A stretch of 16,467 nucleotides of DNA. Origin: SLFT01 sp964493075 (GTDB lineage Bacteria > Hydrogenedentota > Hydrogenedentia > Hydrogenedentales > CAITNO01). Where the stretch lies: assembly GCA_964493075.1 (NCBI GenBank), contig CAZBNU010000081.1, positions 1-16,467 of the forward strand, read 5' to 3'. The translations under genes were made by a program, and so were the position numbers. Shown piece after piece: positions 10,943 to 16,467 of the stretch (its first letter is position 1; each line of letters starts with the position of its first letter). The notes under the pieces were generated by a model, which was not told where the DNA came from, made no database searches, and was given only the letters and a program-made list of their open reading frames with translations.

Positions 10943-12607
10943 ATGGTAGAACCCGAACATATCAGTTTGCTGCGGCAGGGCGTGCGTGCCTGGAATTCCT
11001 GGCGGGGTCCGAGCAATTACGTGAAGGTGGACCTTAAGGGTGTAAATCTTGAGCGCATGTCGCTGTCCGGCGTAAATCTCGAAGGCGTTTCCCTGAAAGG
11101 GGCGCGTCTGGCGGGNNNNNNNNNNNNNNNNNNNNNNNNNNNNNNNNNNNNNNNNNNNNNNNNNNNNNNNNNNNNNNNNNNNNNNNNNNNNNNNNNNNNN
11201 NNNNNNNNNNNNNNNGCCTTGTTGAGTAACGTCAGTTTTTCTGGATCGGATTTACGCCACATTGAATTGCGGAAGGCGTCGCTGGTGGGCGCGGACTTTC
11301 AGAATGCCGACCTGCGCGGCGCAATACTCGTGGGTACCAAACTGGAGGGCGCCAATTTCACAGGCGCGAAGTTGGAGGACGTTAATCTCAGCGAGGCAGA
11401 CCTTTCCCGTGCGTGTCTTGACAGCGCCTCCCTGCCAGGGTGCGATCTACGCAAGACTCGTTTGTCTGGGGCTCATTTCGAAAATACCAATCTCAGCGGC
11501 GCGTTGATCGAAGGAGGGCAACTGTCAAAGTGTTGTCTGGTGAAGGCGGATTTAAGCAACGCCAACCTGATGAATGTGGAACTGTCAGAGGCCGACTTGA
11601 CCAAGGCAAATTTGCGCAAGACCGTCCTTAAAAATGCAAAGATGGCGCACGCTGTGTTGTCCCACGCCGATGCCCGGGAAGCGGATTTTGAGAATGCGGA
11701 TATGGTTGCTGCCAATCTGGTTCATGTTCACCTTGATAATGCACTGCTGGAAGGGGCTGATCTGGTGGCTGCCGATTTGCATCACAGCAAGGGGTGGGAT
11801 ACCGCTGCCATAGCGGGCGTGAATCTTACGGGTGCGCTTCATTCACCCCAACACCTGCCCCAGCAGGCAAAGGAGCGTGGTGCGTTGATGGAAACGCCGG
11901 TGACTATTTTGCGTCATGGTGTAGGCGTTTGGAACGCCTGGCGTCAGGCCAGCGGCATGTTAAAGATCAACCTGCAGGGCGTGGACCTTTCCTGGTTGGC
12001 CCTGCTTAACGCGGACTTCAGCCGGGTGAATCTTCACGAGTGCGACATGACTGCGTGCAACCTGCACGGCGTGGATTTAACGGGGACGTGTCTGACCTGT
12101 GCGAAACTTGTGGAGGCGAAACTTGTCGGCGCGATTGTCAATGAAACAGATTTGCGACGCGCTGATTTGCGTCGTGCCGACCTGCGTGGCCTTGATTTCA
12201 ACAGGGTCATGCTGCAGGAAGCGATTTGCGCGGGGGCATTAATGACCCGTGCGGATTTGCGCGGTGTTGATTTGTCCGGCGCGGACTTTCGCGGCGCGGA
12301 AATGGCAGAAGCCAACTTCTGCGACGCCAATATTGTGGGCGCGCAGTTCAGCGGCGCCATCTTGCGGGGCGCGGATTTTTCAGGACAGGATCTGCGGGAT
12401 ATGGATTTGCGTGGTGCCGATTTGTCAGGCGCTATACTGCAGAATGCCAACCTCGAAAATGCCGACCTGCGCGACGCCCTGCTATGCGGCGCATTGCTCA
12501 AGGGCGCCAACCTTGACAAGGCACAGTTGAAAGGCGCCAACCTGGAAGGCGTGGCGTTGCCGATGCGCAACCGTGTTTCGCTGTGGATGCCCAAAAAGCG
12601 AACGTAG
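10943..12607 (+). CDS. Pentapeptide-repeat protein with two cap-plus-beta-helix modules (contains assembly gap)
   Basis: This large protein is made mostly of A(D/N)LxG-type pentapeptides, which fold as a right-handed square beta-helix. It begins with a short cap (LLRQGVRAWNSWRG, residues 9-22) and then repeats (VDLKGVNLERMSLSGVNLEG). A 100-N gap at 11116-11215 interrupts the first helix, which resumes in frame (GADFQNADLRGA, ANFTGAKLEDVNLSEADL). At about residue 316 the whole plan starts again: a second cap (ILRHGVGVWNAWRQASG) and a second helix running to a basic C-terminus (MPKKRT). No signal peptide or membrane segment is present, so it is probably cytosolic. GGGAGGT lies 10 bases before ATG 10943. 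An AAGGAG 12 bases before Met316 could allow internal initiation. The molecular role is unknown; some family members mimic DNA and protect gyrase, but most have no known function. Confidence 0.88.
   Translation: MVEPEHISLLRQGVRAWNSWRGPSNYVKVDLKGVNLERMSLSGVNLEGVSLKGARLAXXXXXXXXXXXXXXXXXXXXXXXXXXXXXXXXXXALLSNVSFSGSDLRHIELRKASLVGADFQNADLRGAILVGTKLEGANFTGAKLEDVNLSEADLSRACLDSASLPGCDLRKTRLSGAHFENTNLSGALIEGGQLSKCCLVKADLSNANLMNVELSEADLTKANLRKTVLKNAKMAHAVLSHADAREADFENADMVAANLVHVHLDNALLEGADLVAADLHHSKGWDTAAIAGVNLTGALHSPQHLPQQAKERGALMETPVTILRHGVGVWNAWRQASGMLKINLQGVDLSWLALLNADFSRVNLHECDMTACNLHGVDLTGTCLTCAKLVEAKLVGAIVNETDLRRADLRRADLRGLDFNRVMLQEAICAGALMTRADLRGVDLSGADFRGAEMAEANFCDANIVGAQFSGAILRGADFSGQDLRDMDLRGADLSGAILQNANLENADLRDALLCGALLKGANLDKAQLKGANLEGVALPMRNRVSLWMPKKRT
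11116..11215. other. Assembly gap (100 N) inside the pentapeptide gene
   Basis: There are exactly 100 Ns. The flanking frames happen to agree across 100 bases, but the identical size to the other gap suggests a placeholder. The repetitive coding sequence is a likely reason for the assembly break, and the number of pentapeptides in the first module is therefore uncertain. Confidence 0.97.
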
Positions 12608-12703
12608 CCCAGAGATTTAACACAAAGATACGAGTTAGCCGACCTTCATTTGTGTATTTGCTCGCATTTCAAAGGCGTAATCTAGCAATGGAGCGATGCT
12701 GCT

Positions 12704-13693
12704 TCATTTCTTTCTCGGGGGACGGTTCATCAACTGTTCAATCTCTTCGGCTACAGCCTCCGGTTGCCCCTGCTGAACCAGATAGGCATGCTCGTTGTCC
12801 GGTGTTTCCCGCCAGACATTTATCCCGTCATCACCAATACTGTTTACACCCTGCACAACCATATCCCAATAAGGATCGGCACCGCGTACCGCAAAGAGCA
12901 CCGCTGTCTGGTCCCAACTTTGGCGGCTATTCTGTTTGATGCCTGCAAAATAGAGTCTGTATGCCCGTGCCACGGGATTGTCATCGTTTTGCTTAATCAA
13001 TTCGGTGCCCGTGTGAATGGCGTTGCCAATCTCGTGGCCGCTGAACACTACGGGCAGCGGCCACAAGGCAACGGTCTTTGCCGTATATGCCGCACCGCCG
13101 TGGGTGCAGAAATTTGCTTCGGGCTTGTGTTCGGTGTTTGGGTAGTGACCTCCCATGCAGACCCAGTGCACGGCTTTTTGTTTTACCAGCGTCATGCCAT
13201 CCAGATCGCTGATGTTGTCCGCGGGTGACGCCAGCAGATCATGGAGCGACTTCAGGCGACCCACGGTGACGATGGTCACGGTGCGGTCAGGTTGCGCGGC
13301 GAGGAGTTGTCGATAAACGCTAACTGCTGGCGGTGCATCAGCTTTGGTGATTACATCATGGCCGTAGCGTGTAGTATCAGTTGCTATAGTTTCCAGATAG
13401 TGGCTTTCCGCCCGGCCGTAAGCGCTCTGTTCTGCACCCAGAGGCAGGTCGCCCCGTCCGTAATAGGTGTTGATGGCGTCAATACATCCGGCAACATAGG
13501 GGTTGCCGCCATAGCTCGCGATGCAGCCCAATACCTCCACCTCGCCTTGGTCTGCAAGGGCGTGCAGCACCGCAAGTGCGCCGCAATCGTCGCAGTCGCC
13601 TGTCATGTCGGTGTCAAAGATAATTTTCGGCATTTCTGCCGCCGGGGGCAATGCCAGAACTACAATCAGCATAATACGTAGTGCGCAGTGCAT
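12704..13693 (-). CDS. Exported nucleoside hydrolase-like protein
   Basis: This 329-residue protein of the inosine-uridine nucleoside hydrolase fold would split ribonucleosides into base and ribose. The family's metal-binding cluster stands just after the leader: IIFDTDMTGDCDDCGALA (Asp27, Asp29, Asp33, Asp35, Asp36), an extended form of the usual DTDxxxDDxxA. Downstream are GCIASYGGNPY, VTIVTVGRLKSLHDLL, SGHEIGNAIHTG and SWDQTAVLFAVRG. The last probably supplies a late Asp. A short hydrophobic leader (residues 6-19, RIMLIVVLALPPAA) indicates export. Met8 is an alternative start. The gene begins 9 bases after the sulfatase stop, and its Shine-Dalgarno (AAGGAG) lies within the last sulfatase codons, so the two are co-transcribed. 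Distant relatives have other N-glycoside substrates, so specificity is open. Confidence 0.85.
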   Translation of the reverse strand: MHCALRIMLIVVLALPPAAEMPKIIFDTDMTGDCDDCGALAVLHALADQGEVEVLGCIASYGGNPYVAGCIDAINTYYGRGDLPLGAEQSAYGRAESHYLETIATDTTRYGHDVITKADAPPAVSVYRQLLAAQPDRTVTIVTVGRLKSLHDLLASPADNISDLDGMTLVKQKAVHWVCMGGHYPNTEHKPEANFCTHGGAAYTAKTVALWPLPVVFSGHEIGNAIHTGTELIKQNDDNPVARAYRLYFAGIKQNSRQSWDQTAVLFAVRGADPYWDMVVQGVNSIGDDGINVWRETPDNEHAYLVQQGQPEAVAEEIEQLMNRPPRKK

Positions 13694-13702
13694 GGTGTTC
13701 TG

Positions 13703-15160
13703 TTACTCCTTTTTCCCGCCGAAGTCAGGGTTTGGCACCGGTAGTTGGGCGTTCGTTTCCTTCAGCCAGTTTTCCAGCAGTCCGCGCAGTTCTGCGGCCT
13801 TTTCCGGCCTTACTGCTGCCAAGTTATGTTCCTCACTCAGGTCATCGGCCAGATTGTAGAGTTCTACCCGGTCGTCTTCAAAGAACAGCAGCAGTTTCCA
13901 GTCCCCTTTGCGCACGGCGCTTACTGGTGTCGTGGTTGTATAGTAGTGTGGGTAGTGCCAGAAGAGCGCGTCACGGTCAAGTTCGGCATCGGGATTCTTT
14001 ACAAGGGACGCAAAATTCACGCCGTCCATGGCGGCATTCTGATCCGGGTCGCCCTTTGCCTGTGCCATTTCGAGCAGCGTGGGGTAGAGGTCAATGGAGG
14101 AAACGGGGACATTGCAGACGCTTCCTGCTGCACTCACGCCGGGCCAGCGCACCAGTAGAGGTTCCCGAATGCCGCCTTCGTAGAGGCAGCCTTTTCCGGA
14201 ACGCAGCGGGGTATTGTCAGTGACCTGCATCTTCTGGATTCTATCTTCGTTAATGAAACCGCCGTTGTCGGAGTAGAAGATCACCACCGTATTGTCTGTG
14301 ATGCCGAGCGTGTCAAGTTGTTCCATGAGCCGCCCGACATTTTCATCAACGCTGTGCACCATCGCCGCATAGACGGGGTTTTGATGGTTCATTTCTGGCG
14401 TAATTTTCTTTTCGTAATAAGCGACCACATCTTCCTTGGCCTGCATAGGCGTATGCACGGAATGGTAGGCAAGGTGCATAAAGAAGGGACGATCATGAAC
14501 CGTGTCAATGATGCGCATAGCTTCATCGGTAAGCCGGTCTGTGAGGTATTCGCCGGGTTCGCCCAGCTCCAGCCCCGGCACATACCGGAAATCGCCAAAG
14601 CGGTCATCACCGGTGTAGGGGTAGAAGAACGTGTTGGGCGCGCCCCACACAGTGGCCCCGATGTCCGCGTCAAAACCGTGGGTTTGCGGGTAGTGCTCCG
14701 CGTCACCCAGGTGCCATTTGCCGACGTGGGCGGTGTAATACCCGGCATCACGTAGCGCCTCGGCCAGGGTTATTTCGTCATGTTGCAGGTTTTCTTCCGT
14801 ACGGGGCGGAATGACTTTTCTGTTCATGGGCGGGTTCTGGGAACTCTCTCGCCATACCGTCATCTGTAGGCGTGCCGGGTACTTGCCCGTCATGATGGAC
14901 GCGCGGGTAGGGGTACATACCGGGCTGGCGGCGTAGGCGTCGGTGAAGCGTACGCTCTGGCTTGCGAGCCGGTCAATGTTGGGCGTTTCGTGGAGGTCCG
15001 CACCGTAACAGGCCAGGTCTGCCCAGCCCAGGTCGTCCACCAGGATAAACAGAAAGTTGGGTTTGCGGTTAGTTGCTGCTATAGCGCCGGACGCCAGCGT
15101 CATGGCGCCCAGCCCCGTCCATTTCAAAAAATCGCGGCGACTTACGGTGTTTTGTTTCAT
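13703..15160 (-). CDS. Tat-exported sulfatase, Cys-type (family S1)
   Basis: This 485-residue type I sulfatase hydrolyses sulfate esters outside the cytoplasm. A Tat leader is visible (SRRDFLKWTGLGAM, then a hydrophobic stretch ending ASGAIA). The metal ligands Asp42-Asp43 lie in FILVDDLGWADLACYG. The modification site is CTPTR (Cys82-Arg86) in SPVCTPTRASIMTGKYP, where Cys82 must be converted to formylglycine. HVGKWHLG (Lys148, His150), HSVHTPMQ (His233), FYSDNGG (Asp298, Asn299) and SGKGCLYEGG (Lys323) complete the active site. No maturase gene is in the window. GGGAG lies about six bases before the ATG. The gene starts 19 bases after the hemL stop and ends 9 bases before the nucleoside hydrolase, so it is the middle gene of an operon. 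The natural substrate (sulfated polysaccharide or another ester) cannot be read from sequence. Confidence 0.95.
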   Translation of the reverse strand: MKQNTVSRRDFLKWTGLGAMTLASGAIAATNRKPNFLFILVDDLGWADLACYGADLHETPNIDRLASQSVRFTDAYAASPVCTPTRASIMTGKYPARLQMTVWRESSQNPPMNRKVIPPRTEENLQHDEITLAEALRDAGYYTAHVGKWHLGDAEHYPQTHGFDADIGATVWGAPNTFFYPYTGDDRFGDFRYVPGLELGEPGEYLTDRLTDEAMRIIDTVHDRPFFMHLAYHSVHTPMQAKEDVVAYYEKKITPEMNHQNPVYAAMVHSVDENVGRLMEQLDTLGITDNTVVIFYSDNGGFINEDRIQKMQVTDNTPLRSGKGCLYEGGIREPLLVRWPGVSAAGSVCNVPVSSIDLYPTLLEMAQAKGDPDQNAAMDGVNFASLVKNPDAELDRDALFWHYPHYYTTTTPVSAVRKGDWKLLLFFEDDRVELYNLADDLSEEHNLAAVRPEKAAELRGLLENWLKETNAQLPVPNPDFGGKKE

Positions 15161-15179
15161 GTCTTTCTCCCTGCAGTCC

Positions 15180-16463
15180 CTATAACAGTTTTACCGCGTT
15201 TTGCGCGGCTTCGAGGGTGCGGTCAATGATTTCGTTTGAATGGGTGCTGCTGATGAAGGCGGCTTCGAACTGGGACGGTGCCAGATACACGCCGTTGTCG
15301 AGCATGGCGTGGAACCACTTGGCGTAGCGACTGGTGTTTGAATGTTTGGCTTCTGCGAAATTGCGCACAGGCCCCTCCGCAAAGAACATGCAGGCCATGG
15401 TACCTACTTGAGTCTGACACACGGGAATACTGGCCTCTCTCATGATGCCGCCCAGTTCCCGGTTCAGCCGTGTCATGGCGGCAACCATACCCTCGAATAC
15501 CCCAGGCTGTTCAATGACCCCGATGGTGGCGAGGCCTGCTGTCATGGCGACAGGATTTCCGGAGAGGGTGCCCGCCTGGTATACGGGGCCAACCGGCGCA
15601 AGATGCTGCATGATGTCGCGCCTCCCGCCATACGCGCCTACGGGCATGCCACCGCCGATCACCTTGCCCAGCGCGGTGATGTCCGGGGTTATGCCGTAAT
15701 GCTGTTGTGCGCCCCCAAGAGAAACGCGGAATCCGCTCATCACCTCATCAAAGACAAGCAGCGCGCCATGTTCCTTCGTGACCGAACGAAGTCCTTCCAG
15801 ATAGCCCGGTTCAGGCGGAATAACCCCCATGTTGCCTGCCACCGGTTCGATGATAATACAGGCAATATCTTCCCCATACCGTGCAAAAACTTCCCGGACA
15901 GCATCCAGATCATTATAGGGAACCACCAGGGTTGTATTGGTAATGGCTGCGGGAATACCGGGGCAATCCGGCAGGCCGAGGGTAGCCACACCGCTGCCTG
16001 CAGAGGCAAGCAGACTGTCCACATGGCCGTGATAGCAACCATCAACCTTGACCACCAGGTCGCGGCCGGTGAAGCCACGGGCGAGGCGTATGGCGCTCAT
16101 GGTGGCTTCTGTGCCGCTGTTGACGAAGCGCATCTGATCGATACCAGGATAATGTTTCATCACCTTATGGGCAAGCAGCGTTTCCTTCTCCGTCGGAATG
16201 CCAAACCCAAAGCCCTTGTCAACCGCCTCTTTCACTGCGGCAACCACCTGCGGATGGGCATGACCCGCCGCAAGCGGCCCCCAGGACAGCACATAGTCAA
16301 TCAACACATTGCCGTCTGCGTCCGTAATATGCGCACCGCTGCCGCTGCACGCAAAAAAAGGCGCACCGCCGACCCCTTTGAACGCCCGCACGGGACTGTT
16401 CACCCCACCCGGCAATACCTGTTGCGCTTCATTCCAGAGTTGTGTAGAGTTATCTTGTTTCAT
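15180..16463 (-). CDS. hemL: Glutamate-1-semialdehyde 2,1-aminomutase
   Basis: HemL converts glutamate-1-semialdehyde to 5-aminolevulinate, the first committed tetrapyrrole precursor in the C5 pathway, using pyridoxal phosphate in the cytoplasm. The protein has 427 residues, the expected full length. It has the family N-terminus (VLPGGVNSPVRAFKGVGGAP), NSGTEATMSAIRLARG (115-130) for cofactor phosphate binding, DGCYHGHVDSLLASAGSG, IIIEPVAGNMGV, VFDEVMSGFR with the PLP-pairing Asp239, and ALGKVIGGGMPVGAYGG with the Schiff-base Lys267. The start at ATG 16463 gives the correct N-terminus, but only four upstream bases are visible, so the promoter and RBS lie outside. It heads a probable operon with the sulfatase and nucleoside hydrolase, an unexpected pairing for a housekeeping gene. 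Confidence 0.97.
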   Translation of the reverse strand: MKQDNSTQLWNEAQQVLPGGVNSPVRAFKGVGGAPFFACSGSGAHITDADGNVLIDYVLSWGPLAAGHAHPQVVAAVKEAVDKGFGFGIPTEKETLLAHKVMKHYPGIDQMRFVNSGTEATMSAIRLARGFTGRDLVVKVDGCYHGHVDSLLASAGSGVATLGLPDCPGIPAAITNTTLVVPYNDLDAVREVFARYGEDIACIIIEPVAGNMGVIPPEPGYLEGLRSVTKEHGALLVFDEVMSGFRVSLGGAQQHYGITPDITALGKVIGGGMPVGAYGGRRDIMQHLAPVGPVYQAGTLSGNPVAMTAGLATIGVIEQPGVFEGMVAAMTRLNRELGGIMREASIPVCQTQVGTMACMFFAEGPVRNFAEAKHSNTSRYAKWFHAMLDNGVYLAPSQFEAAFISSTHSNEIIDRTLEAAQNAVKLL

Positions 16464-16467
16464 GATG

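Noticed and set aside
10811..10960. N-terminal extension of MoxR to 10960
   Set aside because: It would overlap the divergent pentapeptide gene and run through its own promoter. The extension does not resemble MoxR N-termini, and a perfect Shine-Dalgarno supports TTG 10810.
12034..12594. Minus-strand frame of 186 codons rich in Ser-Ala-Pro-Arg-Lys
   Set aside because: It is the expected reverse reading of pentapeptide-repeat DNA. The periodic composition is a by-product of the real gene.
1..16467. CRISPR array, tRNA, rRNA or riboswitch
   Set aside because: I saw no regularly spaced identical repeats, no tRNA-like cloverleaf and no rRNA-like stretch in the non-coding intervals. The regular repeats at 10943-12607 are protein-coding pentapeptides.

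Overview
The window looks like a draft chromosome fragment, probably a metagenome assembly because it carries two 100-N gaps, from a free-living heterotroph of the PVC/Hydrogenedentes/Planctomycetes kind. This placement is an inference. It rests on a Tat-exported Cys-type sulfatase, a large secreted GH78 rhamnosidase, an ECF sigma factor fused to a membrane segment and carboxypeptidase-regulatory-like domains, type II toxin-antitoxin pairs and palindromic repeats. No rRNA, tRNA or other phylogenetic marker is present to settle it.

Region 1 (1-4830) is visibly more AT-rich and looks like an accessory island. It starts with the first 27 codons of an exported protein that runs off the left edge. 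Next come a relic of a gene 3' end, a RelE/ParE-type toxin-antitoxin pair and an orphan gene fragment. The 889-residue transmembrane ECF sigma factor follows, then a frameshifted relic of a REP-associated tyrosine transposase (RAYT), and a second toxin-antitoxin pair (DUF104-like antitoxin plus PIN toxin) with a clear promoter.

Region 2 (4829-9847) holds two catabolic genes on the minus strand: the secreted alpha-L-rhamnosidase and an N-acyl-D-amino-acid deacylase-type amidohydrolase broken by an assembly gap. The roughly 500-bp non-coding stretch between them contains a perfect 29-bp inverted repeat made of two nested palindromes, plus degenerate repeats. A second REP-like palindrome lies upstream of the amidohydrolase.

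Region 3 (9848-12607) is a divergent pair: a stand-alone MoxR AAA+ ATPase (TTG start, perfect Shine-Dalgarno) and a long pentapeptide-repeat protein built from two copies of a cap-plus-beta-helix module, also interrupted by a gap.

Region 4 (12704-16463) is a probable minus-strand operon, hemL (tetrapyrrole synthesis) -> sulfatase -> exported nucleoside hydrolase, with intergenic spacings of 19 and 9 bp. The enzymes suggest scavenging of rhamnose-containing and sulfated polysaccharides, D-amino-acid derivatives and nucleosides. The most unusual objects are the membrane-spanning sigma factor, the duplicated pentapeptide protein beside a lone MoxR, and the combination of REP-like palindromes with a dead RAYT.
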